Counted from the stretch's first letter, positions 1 through 6,993 are shown. The stretch is DNA of 9,923 nt from Spirochaetaceae bacterium (GCA_003246505.1 QKAI01000198.1:1-9923), one strand, 5' to 3'. A program made the numbers and translations. The notes: a model not told the origin generated them from the letters alone.

Positions 1-2386
1 CGCCGATCAGATCAATGGAACCGAGAAGCTTGTCCACGCTCTGCTCCTTGGTTTCCTCTGTGTAGATGTGGTAATCGCAGAAATCGATGGGCTCCGTTCC
101 TGCCAGAAAGACTTCCGTTATATGGTCGGGACAGGCGTCGGTGGGTATTTTGCCCGATTCGGGACAGATCTCCATCTCCACGATCCCCGTTTCGGGACGA
201 ACGAAGGAACGGGGGGCGAGCCCCTGGTGGATCTCCGCCATGTAGGGTCCCCAGGACATTCCCGTGGCGGTTGAACCGGTCAGCTCCACACCCAGGGTAG
301 CCCCTTTGCGGTCGAATCCGGCCCACATGACCGTGGTGAAGTAGGGGGAGAAGCCGCATGTCCACGCATCGGACCAGTTCTGAGTGGTTCCCGTCTTTCC
401 CGCCAGTTCTATGCCCGGGATGATGGTGCCCCATTTCGTGCCGGCCCTGAGCGTGCCTATGGTGGTGGTGGAATGGAGGATATTGGTCATGATATAGGCT
501 TCCTGGGGCGTCAGGACCTGCAGGGGATTCTTCTTCTGTTCCTCCCTCAGCTCCTTTTCCGGATTCAGTATGATATTGCCCTTCCGGTCCTCCACGTAGC
601 GAATCGCCAGGGGCGTTACCCGGCGTCCCTCGTTGCTGATGGTGGCATAGGCCTGGGCCATCTGGATAGGGGAGGCTTCGATAATGCCCAGACCCAGGGG
701 GTAGAGGCGGGGGAAAACCCTCAGCTTCTCCTCCTCGTCGTCGATTCCCATGAGGGCGGAAGCCATATCGATGGCCTTCTGGAAGCCGATGCCGTCCAGG
801 ACCTGGAGGGAGGGAACGTTCATGCTGGTGGCCAGGGCCCGCCTCAGGAGAACGTGGCCCTCCCAGGTCCCCTTGTAGTTGAGGGGGGTGTAGTAAGTAC
901 CGTCCGGATTGGTGAAGGCGATGGGGCCGTCCCAGAGCCGGGTGGCAGTGGTGAACTTGCGCGAGGCGATGGCCGCGGAGTAGTAGAGGGGCTTGAAGCT
1001 GGAACCGGGCTGGAGCGTCCCCAGAAGAACCCGGTTGTACTTGTTGTCCCTGTCGTACTGGTTACCGCCGATCATGGCGGTGATGTACCCTTCGTTCTCA
1101 TCCAGGTTTCCCAGGGTGAGCAGGGCCGTCTGTATAGTGGAAAGTTTCTTCTGGTTCAAATATTTGGCATAGGAGAGGTTGACCGCGTATTTGATGTCGT
1201 CCATGCCAAGCATAAGGGACACCACATCCAGAACGGGGGTCAGATTGTTGTAATACTCTTCCTTTGCCTGCTTCAGATCCTGTTTCCCCGCAACCCGGAT
1301 ATCCTCTATGTTGAATACCAGGGAGAGAAGATCGATCATGCCCGTATAGGCCTGATTGGTCAGATCCATCTTTTTATCAAGGTTTTCCTCGTAGACATCG
1401 GTCCACTTTTTCCGGCCCTCCGCCAGAATTCTGTCCGCCGAAGCCTGGGCGTCCAGATTGAGGGTGGAATGGACGATATAGCCGTCCCGGTAAATGTTCT
1501 TCTGCCCGAAGAGCATCTCGTCCAGCTGGTTTCTTATATATTCGCTGAACCAGGGAGCCCTGTCGTCCCGTTCGTAGAAGGCGGATGAGTAGTTGTCCTT
1601 GGACCAGTCGAAGGTGAGCCAGTAACGGTCCAGAGAGAGGAGACCCTTCTCCCGGTCTATGTAGCCGTTGTCCGCCATCTCATTGATGACGAAGGTCTGT
1701 CTGTCCTTGGCAAAATCCGGATTCCGGTAGGGGCTGAAACGTCCCGTCGGGTTGGCCACCTGGATGACCAGCATGGCCGATTCGGCAATGGTATTCTCCG
1801 ACGCGGGATGGTTGAAGTAGTATTCCGAGGCGGTTTCCACCCCGTAGGTGTTATGGCCGAAGCCGACCCGGTTGAGATACTTCTCCAGGATCTCCCCCTT
1901 GGTGTACTGCCTTTCCATCTGAAAGGAGTACCAGAGCTCCTTGAGCTTCCGGGTCACCGACACGTCGGTCCGGTCCGCATAGATGTTCCCCGCCAGCTGC
2001 TGGGTGATGGTGCTGGCTCCCCGCATGGAACCGGTCAGCACATTCTGAATCACCGCCTTGAGGGTGCCGATGACCGATATTCCGTTATGATAGAAATAGG
2101 AGGAGTCCTCCCGGGTGATGATGGCGTAGATAAGGTTTTTGGGAAGATCGGTCAGGGAGACGTTCTCCCGCTTCTCATCGGAGAAGTACTCCGTGATGAC
2201 CCTTCCCTCCACATCCAGCAGGACCGAGGGGAGGGCGGTGGAGACTTCCCCGAACTCCTCATTGTTCCTCAGATTCACCGTTTTCGCAACCGCCAGACCC
2301 ATTCCCAGGGAGAGAAGCACAGCGGAAAAGCACAGGGAGGATATAAGAATATAGATGACGATTTTACGTTTGCCGGTGAAAAACAT
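1..2386 (-). CDS. mrcA: Class A penicillin-binding protein (PBP1A type), C-terminus cut by window edge
   Basis: Bifunctional peptidoglycan synthase: the glycosyltransferase domain polymerises lipid II and the transpeptidase domain crosslinks the strands at the outer face of the inner membrane. I translated 795 codons from ATG 2386 to base 2 with no stop. A short basic tail (MFFTGKRK) precedes one membrane helix at about 9-33. The glycosyltransferase domain (about 60-250) has the catalytic-Glu region REDSSYFYHNGI (E93), GASTITQQLAGN and a KYLNRVGFG-like motif. The transpeptidase domain has SSFK (nucleophile S462), SMN (521-523) and KTGTT (from 664). About 100 mostly helical residues (roughly 320-415) separate the domains. 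The C-terminal part has Cys pairs around 741-770. The ATG has no Shine-Dalgarno site but lies 7 nt from a -10 box, so translation is probably leaderless. It is transcribed alone, directly behind a terminator. All catalytic motifs are present. The family is certain; the exact paralogue (1A versus 2A or ponA type) is less so. Confidence 0.96.
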   Translation of the reverse strand, partial: MFFTGKRKIVIYILISSLCFSAVLLSLGMGLAVAKTVNLRNNEEFGEVSTALPSVLLDVEGRVITEYFSDEKRENVSLTDLPKNLIYAIITREDSSYFYHNGISVIGTLKAVIQNVLTGSMRGASTITQQLAGNIYADRTDVSVTRKLKELWYSFQMERQYTKGEILEKYLNRVGFGHNTYGVETASEYYFNHPASENTIAESAMLVIQVANPTGRFSPYRNPDFAKDRQTFVINEMADNGYIDREKGLLSLDRYWLTFDWSKDNYSSAFYERDDRAPWFSEYIRNQLDEMLFGQKNIYRDGYIVHSTLNLDAQASADRILAEGRKKWTDVYEENLDKKMDLTNQAYTGMIDLLSLVFNIEDIRVAGKQDLKQAKEEYYNNLTPVLDVVSLMLGMDDIKYAVNLSYAKYLNQKKLSTIQTALLTLGNLDENEGYITAMIGGNQYDRDNKYNRVLLGTLQPGSSFKPLYYSAAIASRKFTTATRLWDGPIAFTNPDGTYYTPLNYKGTWEGHVLLRRALATSMNVPSLQVLDGIGFQKAIDMASALMGIDDEEEKLRVFPRLYPLGLGIIEASPIQMAQAYATISNEGRRVTPLAIRYVEDRKGNIILNPEKELREEQKKNPLQVLTPQEAYIMTNILHSTTTIGTLRAGTKWGTIIPGIELAGKTGTTQNWSDAWTCGFSPYFTTVMWAGFDRKGATLGVELTGSTATGMSWGPYMAEIHQGLAPRSFVRPETGIVEMEICPESGKIPTDACPDHITEVFLAGTEPIDFCDYHIYTEETKEQSVDKLLGSIDLIG

Positions 2387-2393
2387 GAGAATT

Positions 2394-2422
2394 ACAGTAC
2401 GTGTCTGACCCTCTTTTGTCAA
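2394..2422 (-). promoter_or_regulatory. Sigma-70-like promoter of the PBP gene, apparently leaderless
   Basis: On the minus strand a perfect -35 TTGACA (2417-2422) is followed by a 17-nt spacer and a weak -10 TACTGT (2394-2399). The -10 ends 7 nt before ATG 2386, so the predicted start point falls on or next to the A of the ATG. No purine-rich Shine-Dalgarno sequence precedes the ATG. The -35 begins 4 nt beyond the U-tract of the preceding terminator. Confidence 0.7.
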
Positions 2423-2426
2423 GGGT

Positions 2427-2454
2427 AAAAAAAAGGCCGGTTTGCACCGGCCTT
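2427..2454 (-). terminator. Rho-independent terminator of the PHP-M23-PEGA operon
   Basis: Read on the minus strand, a perfect 8-bp stem AAGGCCGG/CCGGCCTT (2447-2454 with 2433-2440) closes a 6-nt loop and runs straight into eight Ts (complement of 2427-2434). It is about 100 nt after the stop of the PEGA-like gene and ends that operon just upstream of the PBP promoter. Confidence 0.9.
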
Positions 2455-2461
2455 CCCAATT

Positions 2462-2530
2462 TGATGGGGTTAGGTGCCAGTATAGTTAACTGGGAGGGGT
2501 ACTATCCTGGTGACACTAACATTTACATCA
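2462..2530 (-). other. Long imperfect hairpin in the 3' untranslated region of the PEGA-like gene
   Basis: Interrupted inverted repeat with about 21 base pairs: 2462-2466 with 2526-2530 (TGATG/CATCA), 2469-2472 with 2517-2520 (GTTA/TAAC), 2474-2476 with 2514-2516 (GTG/CAC), 2477-2480 with 2507-2510 (CCAG/CTGG) and 2482-2486 with 2501-2505 (ATAGT/ACTAT). It is less GC-rich than its neighbours and lies between the stop codon and the terminator, so it would be in the operon's mRNA tail. It might be a 3'-end stability element, a processed 3'-UTR small RNA or an intergenic repeat. It matches no RNA family that I recognise. Pairing was done by eye; strand is assigned only because the operon transcript crosses it. 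Confidence 0.45.
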
Positions 2531-2551
2531 TCGGTGGGATGGTCAATAAGT

Positions 2552-3532
2552 TTAGTTTTTTTCTAATAAAATTCGTGCGTCTAGGGAAATAGTGATATTT
2601 TCTCCGGGCAGCAGGGTATACTCTTCGGTCAGAAGGAGGGATTCTCCGACACGGATTCCCACAACGTGGGTGCCCGGCTCGCAGGTCATGCCCGCAACGG
2701 CCTCTTCGGGGGTGATTTCCTTACCGTCCAGAAGGTAGGTTACACCCTCCCGGGGGGTGAAATTGAGCCGGGGCGCCGCTGCTTCGGGGATATGGTGAAT
2801 CTCAGTGAATTTACCCGCCTCAACGGCTATGGTGAAGTCCCTTCTGCCCCCGGCGGAGTTTTCTATTTCCACATTATGGAAACCCGGCGCCAGGGGGTAA
2901 TAGTCCCGGGGCCAGTCCACACCCGCTCCGTCGATCCGTATCCTCACGTCCTCCGCCGTATCCCCGCCGCTCCCTTCTATGTCTATCTTCAGCCCCCCCC
3001 GGTTCTCGTAAAGGGGTCTCGCCCTGACCGTTACGGCGGACCGGCGTGCCATATCGGGGAGTCCCTTGGATATGGGAAGCATGGTGATGAGAAGGGGGAA
3101 ATCCTCCGCGCCCACCGGGGCGGTCACCACCGAATCGGCATCCTTTCTGAGGGTGTGATCCCTGGCAAAGGGTATTTTAAGGGAGAATTCCGCCGTATAG
3201 GGGATAATCTGCATAAAGAACTGGCTGCCCCGGTACTGGGACATATCCCCGTCCGGACGGGGAGAGACGGCGCGGTAAAGATAGAGGGCGAAACTGTTCC
3301 GGAAATTGCGGGTCGATTCGGGAATGGAGAAAACCAGCTCCACCCCCTGGACGAAGGGGTTGTCATAGAGGTAGTCCACGGCGGCCAGATCCTCCAGGCC
3401 GATTTCCACGGGGGATGTCTCCTGTCCCGTTTCCACGATAACGAGCCCGTTCATGGACCCCACCACGTTTTCCCCATGAATCAGAAAGGGGGAGGCAAGC
3501 AGAAACAGAAGGGGCAATATATTTTTTACCAA
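2552..3532 (-). CDS. Exported protein with two PEGA-like beta domains, function unknown
   Basis: 326 aa. The N-terminus (MVKNILPLLFLLASPFLIHG, then EN) is a typical Sec signal peptide with cleavage near residue 20-21; no lipobox Cys is seen. The middle (about 25-170) resembles nothing I recognise. The C-terminal part carries two similar beta-rich units, about 180-250 and 255-325. Each has a turn like the one that names PEGA domains (LAPGFHNVEI and CEPGTHVVGI), and the second has the YLLDGKEI strand-turn. PEGA domains occur on surface or extracytoplasmic proteins, so a periplasmic or envelope role is inferred; no enzyme motif is visible. The start is TTG, the base directly after the TAG stop of the M23 gene, backed by a strong Shine-Dalgarno GGGGAG 7 nt upstream. 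This is strong evidence for translational coupling. It is the last gene of the operon. A G8 tract interrupts it at 2993-3000. Confidence 0.88.
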   Translation of the reverse strand: MVKNILPLLFLLASPFLIHGENVVGSMNGLVIVETGQETSPVEIGLEDLAAVDYLYDNPFVQGVELVFSIPESTRNFRNSFALYLYRAVSPRPDGDMSQYRGSQFFMQIIPYTAEFSLKIPFARDHTLRKDADSVVTAPVGAEDFPLLITMLPISKGLPDMARRSAVTVRARPLYENRGGLKIDIEGSGGDTAEDVRIRIDGAGVDWPRDYYPLAPGFHNVEIENSAGGRRDFTIAVEAGKFTEIHHIPEAAAPRLNFTPREGVTYLLDGKEITPEEAVAGMTCEPGTHVVGIRVGESLLLTEEYTLLPGENITISLDARILLEKN

Positions 3533-4492
3533 CTAACGGCTCCCCTGGGACACCAGTTTCACCGGATCGACCGTATCGCCGTTCCGACGTATCTCAAAAT
3601 GAAGATGGGGCCCCGTGGACACTCCCGTATTGCCGGAGCGCCCTATCATGAATCCCCTCTCAACCGATTCACCCTCTTTCACATAAATCTCATCCAGGTG
3701 GGCATAACGGGTTTCATACCCCCCTCTGTGCTTAAGTATAATAATTATTCCATAATTGTCCAGCTCCGCCGTCTCCATAATGACCCCCTTTTCCGCCGCA
3801 TACACCGGCGTCCCCACGGGGGCGCGCACGTCTATGCCCCTATGGAACTCCCACTCCCCCGTCACGGGGTGGTTCCGGTAGCCGTAGGGGGAGGTTATCT
3901 CCCAGTAGTGGTCCAGGGGGCTGCGGAAGGGCAGGGAGACGAAGTAGAGCCTCTCCGGGCCGGAGAATCCGGAGTTGGGATAGAAGAGGTATTTCCGTTT
4001 CTCCCCCTCCACGGTTATGACGAGCTTCAGAAAAAAGCCCTCCCCCTGCCGGTTTTCCCTCATCCTCCTGTCCAGCTCGGTTCCCCCTTCCTCCCGGACA
4101 TAAAGGCCGGGGACGGAGGGAATGACCAGGGTCTCCTTCCTGTCCAGATAGGCGGCCCTCTCAAGGCCGTTGAGGGAGGCGATGGTATCGGCGGAGAGGG
4201 AGAAATCCGCCGCCGTTCCGTAAACCGTGCCTCCCGGGGAGGGGCGGTAGGTGAAAAAGAAAAGTTCCCCCATCAGGGACTCCAGCAGGGTCCTGCCCGA
4301 ATCGCTTTCCCGGTCCGTCCCGGTCAGCAGGGCCAGGATCCTCTGGGATTTGTCCAGGGACTCCTGATGCTGCCGGAAAAGGGGATCCCCGTAGATATAG
4401 GTTTCATGGATTTCGGGATAACCGGTCTGGGCCGACAGGAGAAGGGGCGTGAGAAAGGGGAGGACCCTAAAGAAAGGGCGCCAGAAATTCAT
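3533..4492 (-). CDS. Exported LysM-M23 (LytM-type) peptidoglycan endopeptidase
   Basis: 319 aa. A hydrophobic N-terminal stretch (about 5-21) ending in LLLSAQTG looks like a signal peptide. A divergent LysM-like unit lies at about 80-126 (GGTVYG, a SADTIASLNGL helix, then LVIPS) and would bind glycan. The M23 domain fills about 195-315. It starts with TSPYGYRNHPVTG, and has HRGID (zinc ligands H217 and D221), YAHLD (H265) and GPHLHFE (H296, H298). All catalytic and zinc residues of an active LytM-type metallopeptidase are there, so cleavage of stem-peptide crosslinks in the periplasm is likely. Degenerate EnvC/NlpD-like activators usually lose these residues. It overlaps the end of the PHP gene by 26 nt and abuts the PEGA gene with no spacer, so all three are on one transcript. 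An AGGA about 9 nt before ATG 4492 is a modest Shine-Dalgarno. Confidence 0.95.
   Translation of the reverse strand: MNFWRPFFRVLPFLTPLLLSAQTGYPEIHETYIYGDPLFRQHQESLDKSQRILALLTGTDRESDSGRTLLESLMGELFFFTYRPSPGGTVYGTAADFSLSADTIASLNGLERAAYLDRKETLVIPSVPGLYVREEGGTELDRRMRENRQGEGFFLKLVITVEGEKRKYLFYPNSGFSGPERLYFVSLPFRSPLDHYWEITSPYGYRNHPVTGEWEFHRGIDVRAPVGTPVYAAEKGVIMETAELDNYGIIIILKHRGGYETRYAHLDEIYVKEGESVERGFMIGRSGNTGVSTGPHLHFEIRRNGDTVDPVKLVSQGSR
3540..3545 (-). promoter_or_regulatory. Shine-Dalgarno site that fixes the TTG start of the PEGA-like gene
   Basis: GGGGAG on the minus strand lies inside the last codons of the M23 gene, with a 7-nt spacer to TTG 3532. It supports the rare TTG start, because no ATG or GTG fits before the signal peptide. 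Confidence 0.75.
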
Positions 4493-5291
4493 CGGGTACG
4501 GTCCTGCCGTCGCTGCTCAGGCCCAGCTGCCGGTCCCGGCGCATGTCCCCATGGAAGTCGGAACCGCCGGTAACGAAGAACCCCAGCCTGTCCGCCAGAT
4601 GGTGGAGCCTTTCCGCCTTCCTTTTGTTCGCCCCCGGATGGTACGCCTCGAGCCCTTCCACCCCCGCTTCCCGGAACTCTTCCAGACGGCCGGGAAGTCT
4701 GCCCCAGGAGAGATAGAGGGAGAGGGGATGGGCTATGACCGGTCTGCCGCCGGCCGCCTTGATCAGGGCCACCGCCTCATCCAGGGGAAGGGCTTCTTTC
4801 CTCGTGTAGAAGGGACGGCCCGTTCCCAGGTATTTCTCAAAGGCCTGCTTCGTATTGCGCACTATCTTCTTCTCTATCATGGCGGCGGCGAAGTGGGGCC
4901 GGGCTATCAGGTCCGATTCGGCCTGGCGGCGCACATCCTCGTAGGTGATGTCCCATCCCTGTTCCTTCATCCTGTCCAGTATCCAGAGATTGCGCTCATG
5001 GCGCCTCCTCTTGATCTCTTCCATGGCGGTGCTCAGGGTGCCCTTCCAGTCCCGGAGCCCCAGGCCGAGAAGGTGGAACTCCCCGGGATGGAATTCCACT
5101 TCTATCTCGATCCCCGGGATGAACCTGAGGTCGCCCTGTTCCGCTTCCCCCTTCGCCTCGTCCAGGCCGTCGGTGGTATCATGGTCGGTTATGGCCAGGG
5201 CGGTCAGTCCCAGGGCCCGGGCTTTTCGCACAAGTTCGGCGGGGGACAATGTCCCGTCGGAGCAGATGGTGTGGGTATGCAAATCTATCAT
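4467..5291 (-). CDS. PHP-domain metal-dependent phosphoesterase (YciV/TrpH/RNase AM-like)
   Basis: 274 aa, the usual length for stand-alone PHP proteins such as E. coli YciV (RNase AM, a 5'-3' exonuclease). Metal-site motifs appear in the expected order: DLHTHT (H5, H7), SDG (D12), ITDHDTTDG (D36, H37, D38), IPGIEIE (E62), EFHLLG (H73), VIAHP (H188), the AYHP region (H218) and GGSDFHG (D245, H247). The middle insertion includes ARPHFA (from 130), typical of the YciV subgroup. The protein is cytoplasmic, with no signal peptide. It most likely hydrolyses phosphodiesters or phosphates of RNA or small nucleotides with a trinuclear metal site; substrate cannot be read from sequence. It is the first gene of the operon with the LysM-M23 and PEGA-like genes. 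ATG 5291 has no Shine-Dalgarno and lies 8 nt from a -10 box, suggesting a leaderless or near-leaderless mRNA. No ATG or GTG fits better, since the H5/H7 motif begins at once. Confidence 0.93.
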   Translation of the reverse strand: MIDLHTHTICSDGTLSPAELVRKARALGLTALAITDHDTTDGLDEAKGEAEQGDLRFIPGIEIEVEFHPGEFHLLGLGLRDWKGTLSTAMEEIKRRRHERNLWILDRMKEQGWDITYEDVRRQAESDLIARPHFAAAMIEKKIVRNTKQAFEKYLGTGRPFYTRKEALPLDEAVALIKAAGGRPVIAHPLSLYLSWGRLPGRLEEFREAGVEGLEAYHPGANKRKAERLHHLADRLGFFVTGGSDFHGDMRRDRQLGLSSDGRTVPDEFLAPFL

Positions 5292-5299
5292 TACGGTAT

Positions 5300-5329
5300 A
5301 GAATAGACATAATTTATTCAGTTATTCAA
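5300..5329 (-). promoter_or_regulatory. Sigma-70-like promoter of the PHP-M23-PEGA operon
   Basis: On the minus strand, -35 TTGAAT (5324-5329), an 18-nt spacer and -10 TATTCT (5300-5305). The -10 ends 8 nt before ATG 5291, leaving a leader of about 0-2 nt. The -35 lies in the same AT-rich stretch as the upstream part of the divergent promoter for the cNMP/TPR gene, so the two polymerases probably compete or are co-regulated. Confidence 0.55.
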
Positions 5330-5350
5330 GAAAAATATCCGAATAGATAA

Positions 5351-5356
5351 TATAAT
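5351..5356 (+). promoter_or_regulatory. -10 box of the cNMP/TPR-Crp operon
   Basis: A consensus TATAAT in an AT-rich intergenic segment. The best -35 candidates are poor (AAGAAA at 17 nt spacing, or TTCAAG 5325-5330 at 20 nt), which hints at activator dependence. Predicted transcription start is about 5363, giving a 23-nt leader to ATG 5386 with GAGG at 5378-5381 as Shine-Dalgarno (4-nt spacer, rather short). Confidence 0.55.
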
Positions 5357-5362
5357 GAGAGT

Positions 5363-5404
5363 ATGATCAAGGTATATGAGGTCCTATGCCCCCGAAAGCT
5401 GTAA
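5363..5404 (+). CDS. Possible 13-codon leaderless upstream ORF
   Basis: An ATG lies exactly 6 nt after the TATAAT at 5351-5356, the same geometry as the leaderless starts elsewhere in this window. It opens MIKVYEVLCPRKL followed by TAA. It overlaps the first 19 nt of the cNMP/TPR gene in another frame, so a ribosome finishing it would stop just past that gene's ATG. It may be a regulatory or coupling peptide, or chance. No homology can be judged at this length, and the Shine-Dalgarno for ATG 5386 lies inside it. Confidence 0.25.
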   Translation: MIKVYEVLCPRKL

Positions 5405-6333
5405 CCTACAATTCCAATTCCATTGTGTACTTCAAAGGGGACCGTTCCGGCTATGTATACGTTTTGAAATCCGGTCAGATAAGCCTGAGCTATACCGATC
5501 TCCAGACTGGTCAGGAAGTGCACGATCTCATTAAGACGGGGGAGTTTTTCGGGGTCAAAGCGGCCCTGGGCGGCTATATCCATGACGAAACCGCCACGGT
5601 TCTCGTGGAGTCCCAGGTCCTGCAGTTTTCCGTGGCCGAGTTCGAGGAGCTGGTCTCCCGGAACAAGCGCCTCATTTCCAAAATGCTCCGGGTCTTCTCG
5701 ACCCAGCTCAGAAGAATCCACAATCAGGTCCAGGATCTCATGGCCAGCGAAACCTCCGCCGATCCGGAGCTGGGCCTGTTCGAGGTGGGCCGTTACTATC
5801 AGAAGGAGGGGGACCCCCTCAAGGCGAGGGCCGCCTTCGAAAAATATCTTTCCTACTATCCCAGGGGGACCTATGTGGCGGGGGTTCAGAAGGCAATGAA
5901 CGAGCTGACCACCTCCTCCTCCAAGAGGCAGACCGCCCTGGAGGAGGATATCCCCTCCCTGTTCATCTGCCGCAAAAAGATGGACCGGGGCGAGTATCAG
6001 GATGCCTACAAGGGCCTTTCCCTTCTCTACCGCCACCCGTCCCTCACAGATGAGGAGAAGCCGGAAACGGAGATGCTCCTGGGGATCTGCCTCTTCCAGC
6101 TGAACATGTTCAAGGACGCGGCGGCCCAGTTCACCTCCCTGGTGAAAAAGTATCCCCGCCACGGCCAGCTGGACGTCATATGCTACTATCTGGGCCTCTC
6201 CTACAGGGAGATGGGCGACCGGGAGAAGGCCCTCGGCTTTCTCACAAAGTCGGTGACAATGCTCAGGGATAACCAGAAGAAAGGCCGCGCCTCGGAGATC
6301 CTCCAGGAGCTGAAGGCGGAAGCCCATGTTTGA
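5386..6333 (+). CDS. Cyclic-nucleotide-binding-fold protein with C-terminal TPRs, ligand pocket degenerate
   Basis: 315 aa, no signal peptide or membrane helix, so cytoplasmic. Residues about 8-118 form a cNMP-binding beta-roll (YVYVLKSGQISLSY, then TGEFFGVKAALGG) followed by the long C-helix. There is no DNA-binding domain. Instead about 127-295 hold four TPR-like helical pairs: at about 127-160 (YYQKEGDPLKARAAFEKYL), 192-218, 228-257 (MFKDAAAQFTSLVKKYP) and 263-293 (MGDREKALGFLTKSV). The phosphate-binding cassette is altered: GEFFG is kept, but the next residue, normally Glu, is V57, and the Arg of the PRTA motif is replaced by E68 (DETAT). Canonical cAMP or cGMP binding is therefore doubtful. 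It probably acts as a protein-protein adaptor, perhaps for the overlapping Crp-type regulator. ATG 5386 is preceded by GAGG at 4 nt. It ends 8 nt inside the next gene. Confidence 0.9.
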   Translation: MPPKAVTYNSNSIVYFKGDRSGYVYVLKSGQISLSYTDLQTGQEVHDLIKTGEFFGVKAALGGYIHDETATVLVESQVLQFSVAEFEELVSRNKRLISKMLRVFSTQLRRIHNQVQDLMASETSADPELGLFEVGRYYQKEGDPLKARAAFEKYLSYYPRGTYVAGVQKAMNELTTSSSKRQTALEEDIPSLFICRKKMDRGEYQDAYKGLSLLYRHPSLTDEEKPETEMLLGICLFQLNMFKDAAAQFTSLVKKYPRHGQLDVICYYLGLSYREMGDREKALGFLTKSVTMLRDNQKKGRASEILQELKAEAHV

Positions 6334-6991
6334 AGATCTGGCCGTATTCAACCGCTTCGCCTGCACCTTCCAGAAGGAGGAGGTGATCTTCTTCGAACAC
6401 GAGCCGGGGGACCGTTTTTATCTCATCCAGAAGGGGCGGGTCAAGATCGTCAAGATCATCGGCAATCTGGAAAAGATCATCGACATCCTCAATCCGGGGG
6501 AATTCTTCGGGGAGATGGCCATTCTGGAGGAAGCCCCCCGCACCGCTTCCATCATCGCCCTGGAGGAGTGCACCCTCCTGGAGTTCAACCGGGAGAACTT
6601 CGCCACCCTTGTGGAGGGAAATCCCCAGATAGGCATCAGCCTCCTGAAGATATTCGCCCGCCGCATCTACGACCAGAAAAGGCGTTTCCAGATACTGACC
6701 CTGAACGATCTGGAAGGGAAGGTGGCCGACGTGTTCCTCCTGCTGAGCGAGATGCTGCCCCCGGTCGATTCCTTTGACGACACGGGGGAGAGGGTGCTGG
6801 AAGCCACCATAAGCGACATCGCCCACTGGGCGGGAATCCCCACCGACGAATGCAGCCGTATTCTCCATCATTTCCAGGAGAACCGGAAGATTGAGATCGA
6901 GCCCCATCGCATAAAAGTCAAGAATATCAATGAGATGAAACGATTCGTCAGTTCCAAGTGGCGCCTTCAGGAGATGAAGGATTCCGGCTGA
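6326..6991 (+). CDS. Crp/Fnr-family transcriptional regulator with intact cNMP pocket
   Basis: 221 aa, normal Crp length. The N-terminal beta-roll (about 8-118) has IFFEHEPGDRFYLI, the phosphate-binding cassette GEFFGEMAILEEAPRTAS (E63, R72, T73) and the dimerisation C-helix (about 100-127). A winged helix-turn-helix follows at about 130-208, with recognition region ISDIAHWAGIPTDECSRIL (162-180) and wing IEIEPHRIKVKNI. The conserved Glu and Arg-Thr pair argue for real cyclic-nucleotide binding, unlike its upstream neighbour. There is no N-terminal Cys cluster, so it is not an Fnr-type Fe-S sensor. Its ATG overlaps the end of the cNMP/TPR gene by 8 nt, so synthesis is coupled. The two beta-rolls look paralogous (GEFFG and similar flanks in both). 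It probably activates or represses genes elsewhere and could act on nearby promoters; no TGTGA-N6-TCACA type site was seen in this window. Confidence 0.94.
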   Translation: MFEDLAVFNRFACTFQKEEVIFFEHEPGDRFYLIQKGRVKIVKIIGNLEKIIDILNPGEFFGEMAILEEAPRTASIIALEECTLLEFNRENFATLVEGNPQIGISLLKIFARRIYDQKRRFQILTLNDLEGKVADVFLLLSEMLPPVDSFDDTGERVLEATISDIAHWAGIPTDECSRILHHFQENRKIEIEPHRIKVKNINEMKRFVSSKWRLQEMKDSG

Positions 6992-6993
6992 GA

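Noticed and set aside
473..1588. Long plus-strand open frame opposite the PBP gene
   Set aside because: It is the antisense of a PBP with complete catalytic motifs; its Gly/Val/Pro-rich product has no recognisable domain and arises from low stop density in GC-rich DNA.
2401..2592. 63-codon plus-strand frame starting GTG
   Set aside because: It runs through the PBP promoter, the terminator and the hairpin and into the PEGA-like gene's end. It has no Shine-Dalgarno, and the intergenic structure explains the sequence better.
2666..4573. 635-codon plus-strand open frame
   Set aside because: It lies opposite two convincing genes (PEGA-like and LysM-M23) and crosses their junction; the product has no domain structure.
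4449..5306. 285-codon plus-strand frame opposite the PHP gene
   Set aside because: The minus strand carries all PHP metal-site motifs; this is its shadow.
5314..5328. Direct repeat of TTATTCA (5314-5320, 5322-5328) as an operator
   Set aside because: Short and in very AT-rich promoter DNA, where such repeats arise easily; no independent support.
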